Positions 8,118 to 16,375 of a DNA stretch of 50,932 bases are shown piece by piece. The position numbers and the translations under genes were made by a program. The notes beneath the pieces were generated by a model. It saw only the letters and a program-made list of their open reading frames with translations, was not told where the DNA came from and made no database searches. The DNA lies in assembly GCA_022649055.1 (NCBI GenBank), contig JALCNL010000005.1:1-50932 (forward strand). The letters are read 5' to 3'. Position 1 is the stretch's first letter, and every line of letters starts with the position of its first letter. The stretch comes from Megasphaera sp. (GTDB taxonomy: Bacteria; Bacillota; Negativicutes; Veillonellales; Megasphaeraceae).

Positions 8118-8885
8118 TCAAAAACGCAGCATAGATTTTAAAAAGCTTTTAGTCCGTGTTGATTTTGGATGTTCAAAAATTTCTTCTGGTGTTCCTTCTT
8201 CTTCAATAATTCCTTCTGCCATAAATAAAATACGCTTGGAAACTTCTTTGGCAAAAGCCATTTCATGCGTAACAATAATCATCGTCATATTGTCATCAGC
8301 TAACTGTTTAATCGTCCGTAAGACTTCTCCTGTTAATTCTGGATCCAATGCAGATGTCGGTTCATCAAAAAGCATAATGTCCGGATTCATTGCCAATGCC
8401 CTGGCAATAGCCACTCGTTGTTTTTGTCCCCCAGACAATCGGGAAGGGTAAACATTGCACTTATCCCATAACCCCACCTTTTTAAGCAGTGCTTCTGCTA
8501 TCGGCATTATTTCTTCTGTCTTCTTGCCTTGTACAATACGCGGGGCTTCCAAAACATTGTCGAGCACCGTCATATGCGGAAATAAATTAAAATGCTGAAA
8601 ACACATTCCCATACGAAGACATATTTTATGCACTTGTGAAGAAGGTGCATAAATGGATCTGTTCACGCCCTGCGGCTGCCGCGCCATAACATCTCCACCG
8701 ATGGTAATAGTACCTCCATCAATAATTTCCAAATTACATAAACAACGCAAGAATGTACTTTTTCCGCTTCCAGAAGGTCCTATAATAGAAACAACTTCGC
8801 CTTCTTCTACATGCATGGTACAATCTTTTAACACTTCCAAACTGCCAAATCTTTTATGTATGTGATCCATTTCAATTAAGCTCAT
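8118..8885 (-). CDS. glnQ: Polar amino-acid ABC transporter, ATP-binding subunit
   Basis: Powers uptake of a polar amino acid by hydrolysing ATP on the inner face of the membrane. The 255 residues show Walker A GPSGSGKS (about 36-43), a Q-loop with [16 protein letters not shown], signature LSGGQKQR, Walker [15 protein letters not shown] and the switch His in VTHEM, all typical of the GlnQ/HisP group. The segment [16 protein letters not shown] near residue 75-90 is a small insertion before the Q-loop. It lies directly downstream of the permease and the two binding proteins. The substrate cannot be read from the ATPase. Confidence 0.93.
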   Translation of the reverse strand: MSLIEMDHIHKRFGSLEVLKDCTMHVEEGEVVSIIGPSGSGKSTFLRCLCNLEIIDGGTITIGGDVMARQPQGVNRSIYAPSSQVHKICLRMGMCFQHFNLFPHMTVLDNVLEAPRIVQGKKTEEIMPIAEALLKKVGLWDKCNVYPSRLSGGQKQRVAIARALAMNPDIMLFDEPTSALDPELTGEVLRTIKQLADDNMTMIIVTHEMAFAKEVSKRILFMAEGIIEEEGTPEEIFEHPKSTRTKSFLKSMLRF

Positions 8886-8900
8886 ACTTACATTCCTCTC

Positions 8901-9551
8901 TTATTCATCATATACGGCATAGCGTGCTTCCAAATAGCTAAATATTTTTGTCAGGATGAATGTAAAAAATAAATAGAACACGGCCGCAACAATAAATGCC
9001 GTTGTGTCGAAATCTCGCTGTACAATAGAACGTGTAATACGCAAAATATCATTCATTGCTAAGATATATACCAGAGAGGTATCTTTCAAAAGGTTAATCG
9101 TTTCATTTGCTATCGGCGGCAAGACTCGTTTTACAACCTGTGGCAAAATAATGCGACGCATAGTTTGTACATACGTCAGTCCTAACACCTTAGCTCCTTC
9201 GTACTGTCCTCGTTCAATAGATTGGATACCGCCGCGGAAAATTTCCGCAAAATAAGCTGCATAATTAAATACAAATGCGATAATGGCAGCCGGAAAATCA
9301 GGAAGCCTCAGTCCTTCAATAATAAACGGCAGCCCATAATAAATAAATAAAATCTGCAGCATAAGCGGAGTACCACGCATAACATAAATATAAGCACCCA
9401 TAAACTTACGCAAGGGAGTCAGTTCAGAAATACGAGCCAATGCCATGAATATACCTAAAGGCAAGCTTAACACAATTGTTATTACAAATATTTTCAAAGT
9501 AATCTGCAAACCCACCGCAACAGCAGGTACAATATTTAGTAAATAATCCAT
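8901..9551 (-). CDS. Polar amino-acid ABC transporter, permease subunit
   Basis: An integral membrane permease of the HisMQ/GlnP type. The start at 9551 (MDYLLNIVPAV...) is chosen because AAGGAG lies five bases before it; a longer frame back to 9632 has no such site. About five membrane segments are visible. The coupling loop that contacts the ATPase carries the family pattern around EGAKVLGLTYVQTMRRIILPQ, and NETINLLKDTSLVYIL follows near residue 165. With the single ATPase and permease gene, the permease would form a homodimer. Confidence 0.92.
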   Translation of the reverse strand: MDYLLNIVPAVAVGLQITLKIFVITIVLSLPLGIFMALARISELTPLRKFMGAYIYVMRGTPLMLQILFIYYGLPFIIEGLRLPDFPAAIIAFVFNYAAYFAEIFRGGIQSIERGQYEGAKVLGLTYVQTMRRIILPQVVKRVLPPIANETINLLKDTSLVYILAMNDILRITRSIVQRDFDTTAFIVAAVFYLFFTFILTKIFSYLEARYAVYDE

Positions 9552-9662
9552 GTAAACACTCCTTACATACACTATCCCGGTAAAAAAGCAAAGCCTATAA
9601 ATACTTAAATGAGGGGCCGTCTGGTCCCTCATTTATCAGCATTCAAAACCTATACTTTTAAT

Positions 9663-10469
9663 TTACTGCACAGGAATTGTAATATCTGTTTTAAACCATT
9701 TTTCCGATAACTTCTTCATTGTACCATCTGTACTCATTTCCTTCAATACAGAATTTAATTTATTCACCAACACCGTATCGTCTTGCCTCATACCGACTCC
9801 AAACTCTTCATCCCCCATACTGCCTGCAAGTACGCGGAATTTTCCTTCCTTTTTAGTCATATAGTATCGACCGACGACACTATCAACTAACACGCCATCC
9901 GTGCGTCCTACTTCCAAATCCATCAAAGCTGCAACAAAATCGCCATACAATTTTACATCTTGTAAGGAATTCTTAAAATCTGGATCTTTATCCAACGCAT
10001 CTACAGAACTGCTTCCTTCCTGCGTACCAATGATTTTTCCTTTCAAATCATCCTTAGTCTGAATCGGTGAATCTGCCCGAACAATAAGTATCTGCGCATT
10101 CTTCATATATGGTTTAGAAAAAGCAATTTGTTTTTTTCGGCTATCTGTAATAGTAAGACCATTCCACAGCATATCTACCTTTTTACTCTTTAAAGCAGCT
10201 TCCTTGCTATCCCAATCTATTGGTTTGAATTCAACCTTTACACCCATCCGCTTTGCAGCTTCATTAGCTAAATCAATATCAAAACCAATAAGATTGTTAC
10301 TTTCATCCCGAAAGCCCATCGGCGGGAAATTATCATCAAGACCAATAACGATTTTATCAGGCATCTTTTGACTATCCTGTTTCTGTGATTGACTTCCACA
10401 TCCAATAATCAAAATTGCAGCAGTAACTGCAATCATACCTGCTAAAACCGTTTTTTTCCAATTCATCAT
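9663..10469 (-). CDS. Amino-acid ABC transporter substrate-binding lipoprotein (copy 2)
   Basis: A periplasmic solute-binding protein of family 3 (268 residues). A signal peptide ends in a lipobox-like IIGC, so the protein is probably anchored by a lipid. The mature part shows the family's IGLDDNFPPMGFRDE stretch and GFDIDLANEAAKRMGV. Substrate-contact regions such as WNGLTITDSRKK, GTQEGSS and VDSVVGRYY follow. GGAGG precedes the ATG. It closely resembles the gene just upstream (10488-11285), a clear tandem duplication. Different substrate preferences are possible but not shown by sequence alone. Confidence 0.92.
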   Translation of the reverse strand: MMNWKKTVLAGMIAVTAAILIIGCGSQSQKQDSQKMPDKIVIGLDDNFPPMGFRDESNNLIGFDIDLANEAAKRMGVKVEFKPIDWDSKEAALKSKKVDMLWNGLTITDSRKKQIAFSKPYMKNAQILIVRADSPIQTKDDLKGKIIGTQEGSSSVDALDKDPDFKNSLQDVKLYGDFVAALMDLEVGRTDGVLVDSVVGRYYMTKKEGKFRVLAGSMGDEEFGVGMRQDDTVLVNKLNSVLKEMSTDGTMKKLSEKWFKTDITIPVQ

Positions 10470-10487
10470 GAGTATTATCCTCCTATA

Positions 10488-11285
10488 TTACAGGGAAACG
10501 TCCATACCGAACCATTTTTCCGAAATTGTTGTTGATGTACCATCTTTATGCATTTCTTCTAAAACATTATCAAGCTTTGCCTTCAGTTCTGTATCATCCT
10601 TGCGCATACCCACTCCGCTCGGAATATCAGGGTATCCTACATCAATAATGCGAAAATCCGATTTATTTTTTGTCATGAAATATCCTGCTGAAGTCTTAGC
10701 AACAACAACGGCATCAATGCGCCCGACTTGAAGATCCATAAAAGAAGTAACATTATCAGAATATGTTTTTAACTCCTTAAAAGAATCTCTTAATTCCGGT
10801 TCTTGATTAATTGCCTCAAGTCCAGTACTGCCTTGTTGCGTACCAACAATTTTACCAGCTAAATCAGCTTTTCCTTTGATGGGTGAATCCGCACGAACCA
10901 GAAGTATCTGCGGACCATTTTCATAAGGGCGGGAAAAAAGAATATTTTTTTCTCGCTCAGGAGTAATAGATAGCCCATTCCAAATCGCATCAATTTTTTT
11001 ACTTTTCAACTCTGTTTCTTTACTATCCCAATCAATAGGCTTGAATTCAACCTCAATTCCTAAGCGCTTTGCCGCTTCCTTAGCCATATCAATATCAAAG
11101 CCGACCAACTCACCACTTTCGTTATGAAAGCCAAAAGGGGGAAAATTATCATCAAGTCCGATAACAATCTTATTCTTCTGTGCCGTTACTCCAGAATCTG
11201 CATTCTTTTGATCACCACAGCCAACAGCAAAAAAGACAACCATACTTGCCGCAAGCCCGGCAACAGCTAACTTTTTCCAATTCAT
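10488..11285 (-). CDS. Amino-acid ABC transporter substrate-binding lipoprotein (copy 1)
   Basis: First gene of the transporter operon, about 265 residues from the ATG at 11285 (MNWKKLAV...). The longer frame to 11366 adds 27 residues before the signal peptide and is unlikely. The lipobox reads FAVGC. The mature part shares the IGLDDNFPP(F)GFHNE motif, GFDIDMAKEAAKRLGI, the WDSKETELKSKKID stretch and GTQQGSTG with copy 2, about half of residues being identical by eye. GGAG lies 10 bases before the ATG. A small perfect inverted repeat in the leader (11301-11321) could be an operator. Confidence 0.92.
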   Translation of the reverse strand: MNWKKLAVAGLAASMVVFFAVGCGDQKNADSGVTAQKNKIVIGLDDNFPPFGFHNESGELVGFDIDMAKEAAKRLGIEVEFKPIDWDSKETELKSKKIDAIWNGLSITPEREKNILFSRPYENGPQILLVRADSPIKGKADLAGKIVGTQQGSTGLEAINQEPELRDSFKELKTYSDNVTSFMDLQVGRIDAVVVAKTSAGYFMTKNKSDFRIIDVGYPDIPSGVGMRKDDTELKAKLDNVLEEMHKDGTSTTISEKWFGMDVSL

Positions 11286-11300
11286 GAGGACATCGCTCCT

Positions 11301-11321
11301 TATATTGTTAGAATCAATATA
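11301..11321. promoter_or_regulatory. Perfect 7-7-7 inverted repeat in the transporter leader
   Basis: TATATTG and CAATATA arms flank a 7-base spacer about 16 bases upstream of the first binding-protein gene. It may bind a regulator or form a weak hairpin. AT-rich DNA yields such repeats by chance. Confidence 0.3.
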
Positions 11322-11444
11322 ATTATTGTACTTTATTTTGGTAAAACAAGAAAGTATTTTTACCATTCAAAAATATATATTTATAACTATTTATCTTTTA
11401 TTATCTAATCTTTTTGATGGTTTTCTCCATTTTATAAACTATTT

Positions 11445-11930
11445 TCATTTTTCCTGTTCTTTTTTAATTCGTTGAATAATTGTCTGTTTGTGCTTAGAAG
11501 TTAAAAACTGCAGATGAATAGGCAATACAGATATACCTCCCTCTTCAGGCGCTCCCAGTTGAATTTCCCGCCAATCATCTGAAATACTAAAAATATTTTG
11601 ATAAGGAATGAATATCAGTGACTTCTCTTCGTGAATTTGTTCATCTATAAATTCACGAAGAGACATAAATTGTCTCCGTACAATGATTCCTTTCTCTGTC
11701 ACATAGCACATAATATCGCGCTGCCGATGAATACGCCATAAACAAAAAATAAGGACACCCATATTATCTAATTTTGAAAAAAAAGTTGGTTCCGGCAACA
11801 TATCCCACAGAAAATACGCTCCAACAAGAGTAAATATAAGTTGCATAAAAATCGAAAAAATACGGGAATTCTCATATTTTTCTTCTATTTTCCCACAGGA
11901 AAACCGTTGTATCAATCCTAATGTATTCAT
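11445..11930 (-). CDS. Hypothetical membrane protein with PH-like C-terminal part
   Basis: A 161-residue protein with two hydrophobic segments near residues 25-45 and 53-70, followed by a soluble part (about 75-155). That part has alternating beta-rich stretches (CYVTEKGIIVRRQF, SLIFIPYQNIF, DWREIQLG), as in bacterial PH-like (YdbT/PH-2-type) membrane proteins. I do not recognise a specific family. The gene stands alone between the amino-acid transporter and the divergent GntR regulator. Confidence 0.6.
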   Translation of the reverse strand: MNTLGLIQRFSCGKIEEKYENSRIFSIFMQLIFTLVGAYFLWDMLPEPTFFSKLDNMGVLIFCLWRIHRQRDIMCYVTEKGIIVRRQFMSLREFIDEQIHEEKSLIFIPYQNIFSISDDWREIQLGAPEEGGISVLPIHLQFLTSKHKQTIIQRIKKEQEK

Positions 11931-12002
11931 AAGATCTCCCTTTGCTATATTATGTATTTAAAATATCTCACTTTTATTTTACACTATTTATGAATTCCCT
12001 GT

Positions 12003-12031
12003 CTGTTTTAGTGGTATTTGTGTGGTATAAT
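12003..12031 (+). promoter_or_regulatory. Candidate promoter for the gntR-queG pair
   Basis: A consensus TATAAT with an upstream TGTGG (12026-12031) lies about 43 bases before the regulator start. The -35 region at 17 bases distance (CTGTTT, 12003-12008) is poor. An AAGGGGG ribosome site follows before the ATG at 12074. Confidence 0.45.
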
Positions 12032-12073
12032 AATTGCAAACCTATTTGTTTGTATCATTAAGGGGGATAATTC

Positions 12074-12781
12074 ATGACAAACCCAAATCAACATTCGTTA
12101 AAAACACAAATTTACCATATTATAAAAAAAAGATTATTAGATCAAATATATCAAGACGGGCAGATTCTCACAGAAAGAAAACTCTCAGAAGAGCTTAATG
12201 TCAGTCGTACTCCCGTTCGGGAAGCTATGCAGCGTTTGCAAAAAGAAGGCTGGGTTCAATATGTCCGCAACAAGGGTATTATTGTAAAAAGCATGGATGC
12301 CAGTGATCTGATTCATATTTTTCAAATTCGTACCGCCTTGGAAATTTTAGCTGTTAAATTGGCTTGCTCCCGTATTAACTCGGACCAGCTTCAATTGCTG
12401 CGACTGTCGTTGATTCAGCAAGCAGGGAAAAAAGAAGGGACTATGCCCGATTATCAAAAATTTATTCTTTATGATACAGAATTTCATAATATTATTATTG
12501 ATGCTGCAGGAAACATGATGCTGCGGTCTATTATTGATGAAATTCGCGACAAAATCAAACGAACCGGTATAAATTCCCTATATAGCCGCAAAAGCCGTAT
12601 CGCCGAAGCTGTTACGGAACATACAGCAATCGTGGACGCCTTGGAAATCAAAGATGTAGACAGGGCCTGCAAAGCCATGGAGAAGCACTTGGATATTTGT
12701 TATACCTCTGCATACGGCTACATTGTCCGTCCTGAAATCCAAAAGCAGCATAGCGCAGAAAAGGGAGACATCCATGGATAG
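12074..12781 (+). CDS. GntR-family transcriptional regulator, FadR/FCD subgroup
   Basis: A DNA-binding regulator of 235 residues. The N-terminal winged helix-turn-helix (about 10-75) has the family pattern LLDQIYQDGQILTERKLSEELNVSRTPVREAMQRL. Residues about 85-215 form the all-helical FCD ligand domain, with conserved acidic and histidine positions (YDTEFHNII, EHTAIVDAL) that in this family often bind a metal and a small acid. Its last 8 bases overlap the start of the next gene, so the two are translationally linked. The target genes are unknown. Confidence 0.92.
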   Translation: MTNPNQHSLKTQIYHIIKKRLLDQIYQDGQILTERKLSEELNVSRTPVREAMQRLQKEGWVQYVRNKGIIVKSMDASDLIHIFQIRTALEILAVKLACSRINSDQLQLLRLSLIQQAGKKEGTMPDYQKFILYDTEFHNIIIDAAGNMMLRSIIDEIRDKIKRTGINSLYSRKSRIAEAVTEHTAIVDALEIKDVDRACKAMEKHLDICYTSAYGYIVRPEIQKQHSAEKGDIHG

Positions 12782-13655
12782 TGACCGTCTTAAAGATTAT
12801 GCCCGCTCCTTAGGATTGGATTGTCTTGGTATCGCCTCTTCCGAATTAGCCATCCCTACAAAGGAGAAAAAAATTTGTCCGCTGGCCGCCGGGCAAGGTA
12901 TAGATAGGTATACACCGCAAACTTTATTGGAAAATTGCCGTGCTGTTATCGTCGTTTTATTTCCTTATTATGTACCAACAGAAGTACCAAGCAATTTGTC
13001 TATGTATACACAAAGTATTGATTACCATCTTATTATACAAAACTACTTAAAACTTCTCCAGTATTTTATGGAACAAGAATATCCGCAAAGCAATCATTAC
13101 CTTTGTGCAGATACCTCGCCTCTCTGCGACCGATATCTTGCTCATCAAGCTGGCTTAGGCTTTATTGGTGATAACAATTGCTTTATACATCCTATCTATG
13201 GATCCTATTGTTTTATTGGCAGTGTATTGACAACAGTACCCTTAGTTCCAGATACACCGCTTACAAAAGAATGTTTTCACTGCGGTGCCTGTCATAAAAA
13301 CTGTCCCGGAAGTTGTTTTATTAATTCTAACTATGATTATGAATACTGCAAATCTTATTTAACACAAAAAAAAGGCGACTTAACGCCGCCTGAAATTGCA
13401 ATTATAAAAAAAACTCCTCTCATTTTCGGTTGTGATGAATGTCAGCGCGTTTGTCCCCATAATCAATATATTCCAATCACTCCAATCCCAGAATTTCGCA
13501 AAAATCGAATTTTGCAATTACAACGGATGGATCTCCTTTCACTGACAAATAATCAATTCCGCAGGATGTATGGAAACCGTGCTTTCGCTTGGCGGGGAAA
13601 ATCAATATTACTGCGAAATCTCGAGTATACAGATAAAAAATCTAAAACCCCTTAA
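12774..13655 (+). CDS. queG: QueG-like epoxyqueuosine reductase (iron-sulfur, cobalamin-dependent)
   Basis: QueG makes the last reduction in queuosine synthesis on tRNA. The ATG at 12774 overlaps the end of the regulator gene and has AAGGGAG upstream, giving 293 residues. The DUF1730-type N-terminal half includes the conserved ADTSPLCDRYLAHQAGLG region. Two 4Fe-4S clusters are supported by CFHCGACHKNCP, then by the lone cysteine of CKSYL and GCDECQRVCPHN. The C-terminal HEAT-like part present in longer QueG proteins is absent, as in short forms. Position 'GDNN' replaces the more usual GKN after LGFIG. A related reductase with another substrate cannot be excluded. Confidence 0.8.
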   Translation: MDSDRLKDYARSLGLDCLGIASSELAIPTKEKKICPLAAGQGIDRYTPQTLLENCRAVIVVLFPYYVPTEVPSNLSMYTQSIDYHLIIQNYLKLLQYFMEQEYPQSNHYLCADTSPLCDRYLAHQAGLGFIGDNNCFIHPIYGSYCFIGSVLTTVPLVPDTPLTKECFHCGACHKNCPGSCFINSNYDYEYCKSYLTQKKGDLTPPEIAIIKKTPLIFGCDECQRVCPHNQYIPITPIPEFRKNRILQLQRMDLLSLTNNQFRRMYGNRAFAWRGKSILLRNLEYTDKKSKTP

Positions 13656-14208
13656 CTAACGACAACACACTAAAAGTAAACCATACAACAAGAATAACAA
13701 CCACACAAACCAAAATAATCATTGGCATACATACCGCCAATGTGCTGCGAGCAGTATTCATACCATAGGTAGATCGCACTGTCAATACAGATAGTACCAA
13801 CGTCCACAGTAAAGATGCAATAGAAATGAAATGAACCAGAAGCGACGGTAAAATAAATAGTAAGCTTTCCGCTAATGTAGCAAAATTGAGAGGTATATTA
13901 GAAAATCCCAAACCCGCCGCTAATGCTTTTATAGTACCGCTGCCTCCTAAAAGGCAGGAAATCCCATGGATAAAAATAATCTGCAGAATAAAACACACAC
14001 CACCAAAAAGCAAAGCCCCAACTGCCGCCCCTATATGAGCGCCTGACAATTGGATTATCGCTGATATACAAGGAAGCATTAGTGTAAATATCCAAATCAA
14101 CAATCCTTCACGAAGCCGCCTTTCCTTCACGATTTTATCCAATGTAACTTTGGGCTTTGTAATAAAGTCATACGTATATTCCAGCGTATCTAAAATCAAA
14201 GGTCTCAT
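13642..14208 (-). CDS. Yip1-family membrane protein
   Basis: A 188-residue membrane protein with about five hydrophobic segments, a short polar N-terminus (residues 1-33, with FITKPKVTLDKIVKERR) and the overall plan of bacterial Yip1-domain proteins. Its ATG overlaps the sppA stop by 4 bases (ATGA), so it is translated with sppA. Its 3' end overlaps the convergent queG by 14 bases. Its function is unknown. Confidence 0.7.
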   Translation of the reverse strand: MRPLILDTLEYTYDFITKPKVTLDKIVKERRLREGLLIWIFTLMLPCISAIIQLSGAHIGAAVGALLFGGVCFILQIIFIHGISCLLGGSGTIKALAAGLGFSNIPLNFATLAESLLFILPSLLVHFISIASLLWTLVLSVLTVRSTYGMNTARSTLAVCMPMIILVCVVVILVVWFTFSVLSLVKGF

Positions 14209-15155
14209 CGCTGCAGCACTCCTTTCATAAGAAGTAAGGGCAGTGGTACCGCCGTATCCGTACTAAACTGGGAACGTATAAATTGTGATAACGAACTGTT
14301 TCCTTCTAGCAATTGTTTCCAAGATATCGAATGATCATACTCCACCGTAGGCACATCATCTGGATTTACACCGATTCGGTTTCCCGCATCGGCCAAGGCA
14401 TCATAATAATTCCCCACTTTATCTACGAGGCCCAGTTGCTTAGCTTGTGCTCCCGTAAAAACACGTCCATCTGCAAGGGTTCTCACTTTTGCTTCATCCA
14501 TATGACGTCCCGTTGCTACAACCGCTACAAACTGATCATACATATCATTGACCATAGTCTGTGTCATCTGTCGTTCCTCCTCGGTCATCGGTCTGAAAGG
14601 AGAAAATATATCTTTATGAGCTCCCGACTTAATTTTTTCTTCGGAAACACCAAGTTTCTGACTAAGACCCTGCAAATCATAATAGGACATGTATACGCCA
14701 ATACTGCCCGTAATGGTAGATGGATTAGCATAAACCGTATCCCCATAGACAGAAAGCCAATACGCTCCGGAAGCGGCGGTATCTCCCATGGAAACAATAA
14801 CCGGTTTTCCGCTTTTTTTAAGTCGCTCCAATTCTGTCGCTGCCTCTTGCGTTGCTGCAGCACTGCCTCCCGGGCTATCAATACGCAGTAAAACGGCCTT
14901 TACCTCTTGATCCTTTCGTGCCTTACGGAATTCTCGCATAAGACTTCCCGATGTTGTAACATTAGAGCTGCTAAATCTCATGGGATCATCATCGCCTCCC
15001 ACAATAGGTCCGTTAACACGGATAACTGCAACTTTTCCTTTCTCTGCCAATTGATGCACCGGACCTGCTTTCGTATAAAAACCGGCAAAACATACAACTG
15101 CCACTATAATGGCTACTGCAGCTGCCGTAATTGTGATCTTCTGTTTTCGTTCCAT
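14205..15155 (-). CDS. sppA: Signal peptide peptidase SppA (protease IV type)
   Basis: A membrane-anchored serine protease that degrades leftover signal peptides. The start at 15155 is preferred because GGAGG lies 7 bases before it; the ATG at 15161 would be only one base away. One membrane anchor (about 10-27) is followed by the ClpP/crotonase-like peptidase domain, with DSPGGS. The catalytic serine is in MGDTAASGAYW (about Ser129) and the catalytic lysine in IKSGAHKD (about Lys181); the spacing of 52 matches the Bacillus enzyme. It is 316 residues, the short single-domain form. A Yip1-like gene follows by overlap. Confidence 0.95.
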   Translation of the reverse strand: MERKQKITITAAAVAIIVAVVCFAGFYTKAGPVHQLAEKGKVAVIRVNGPIVGGDDDPMRFSSSNVTTSGSLMREFRKARKDQEVKAVLLRIDSPGGSAAATQEAATELERLKKSGKPVIVSMGDTAASGAYWLSVYGDTVYANPSTITGSIGVYMSYYDLQGLSQKLGVSEEKIKSGAHKDIFSPFRPMTEEERQMTQTMVNDMYDQFVAVVATGRHMDEAKVRTLADGRVFTGAQAKQLGLVDKVGNYYDALADAGNRIGVNPDDVPTVEYDHSISWKQLLEGNSSLSQFIRSQFSTDTAVPLPLLLMKGVLQR

Positions 15156-15270
15156 ATGCATTCCTCCTTTGTTACTCCATATAATACCACAAGAAGAAGA
15201 AAAAAACGATAGCCATGTTTAGATAGTAAACAAGAGTATTCCTCACATCAAGGCAGAAAAATACAAAAAA

Positions 15271-15802
15271 AGGATAAGACATCTTCCATTCCGCTGTACA
15301 CACAAATGGTACGATATATATGCGAACACATTGCCAGATGCAGATCATACTACCGACACCTACGTCTCCTGTAATCCCTGATCACTCTTCTTATGCATCG
15401 TTCCATTAACTGGAGCACGTATCCGCCGGAAGTTTCCGAGATAATTTTTCTTTTATTCGGGCTATAAACCTCTAGCATGAATTAATTGAACTCTGTACCT
15501 ATCTTCAACTTCCCATCATTGAATATAACGTCTACGGTTCTTTATATTATGAACCAAAACCACCCAAACCATTCAAAGTCTTTAATAAAAATGATGTGGT
15601 TATCTATCTGAATACCACATTCAAATCCCTGGCGTCCATACTGCATGTTAGTTGGTTTATCACTGCTAAAACAATCATCCAGCGGCTGGATGATACAAAA
15701 ATGCAAATGGATTATAAAGCAAGTTCTTTATCGCAATTAATTTTAACTAAAATTATTGCACGTGGAAATTATACTGCCTATACTAAACGGCTGCAACATT
15801 GA
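15271..15802 (+). pseudogene. Remnant of a MocR-type (GntR/aminotransferase) regulator
   Basis: From 15476 to 15802 an open frame reads like the aminotransferase-like half of a MocR/PdxR regulator: LCTYLQLPIIEYNVYGSLYY, then FNKNDVVIYLNTTFKSLAS (the PLP-lysine region, normally T-F-S-K-T-L-A-P), then MDYKASSLSQLILTKIIARG and YTKRLQ. Further upstream, at about 15271-15350, a fragment with HKWYDIYANTLPDADH resembles the preceding region, but a stop codon and frame changes interrupt it (a TAG lies at 15473-15475). The helix-turn-helix start and the C-terminal end are not recognisable. The gene is decayed. Confidence 0.6.
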
Positions 15803-16257
15803 AATATGTCTCTCACCGTTTCAGTCCCGATCATTTTCTCCGCATTTCTTATACCTATTCTAAAGAACAGATATTTTTGATGTCCATTTCATAATCAAAA
15901 CACTGCATACTACTGAAATATATGAACAAGTGCCGATTTATTATATACTATCCCTTAGCAGAACCGATTATATCCGGCATAAACATCAAAAATCACATGA
16001 AAAACTCGATGAAGACGGGCAAAAATCAGATTGTAACACGTCTTTCACATGCGTATATATGATCACCAACTTCTCTAACAGGTCAATTAAAACGACACAG
16101 CTCACCTTATTAAAACGCAAAGTTTTGCAATACCTACAAAGAAATGAGGGAGCTATGAACATGTTAAATGATTTTTTTATTATCATAAAAACACTCTTAT
16201 ATAAACCTATGTGCATGAATTTTAACCGACAGATATTTTAATAATAATAAAAGAAAC
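15803..16257. other. Gap without a convincing gene
   Basis: This stretch follows the MocR-type remnant. A short plus-strand frame at 16155-16241 (28 residues, MNMLNDFF...) has GAGGGAG in front of it, but its coding value cannot be judged. Nothing else is recognisable; the region is probably decayed DNA. Confidence 0.5.
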
Positions 16258-16312
16258 GCCCACACATTATGTCGCGAGCAACTTAAAAGAAACTCGCAAA
16301 TAATGCATGAGC
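16258..16312 (-). terminator. Rho-independent-type terminator after the DapA-family gene
   Basis: On the minus strand a long stem (GCTCATGCATTAT...GCGAG pairing with CTCGC...ATAATGTGTGGGC, some G-U pairs and a small bulge) is followed by GTTTCTTTT. It lies about 65 bases past the stop of the gene ending at 16376. Confidence 0.6.
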
Positions 16313-16375
16313 GCCCATAATACTTACGTAAATAACAAAAATGACAACACCGTTGTTGAATATCGTTCAAGCTTA

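Noticed and set aside
13365-13395. Stem-like sequence (GGCG...CGCC) with an A run inside queG
   Set aside because: It lies in an intact coding region with conserved residues around it; a chance feature, not a terminator.
15930-16241. A 103-codon plus-strand frame downstream of the MocR-type remnant
   Set aside because: Composition is unremarkable, no family is recognised, and it lies in a region that is visibly decaying.
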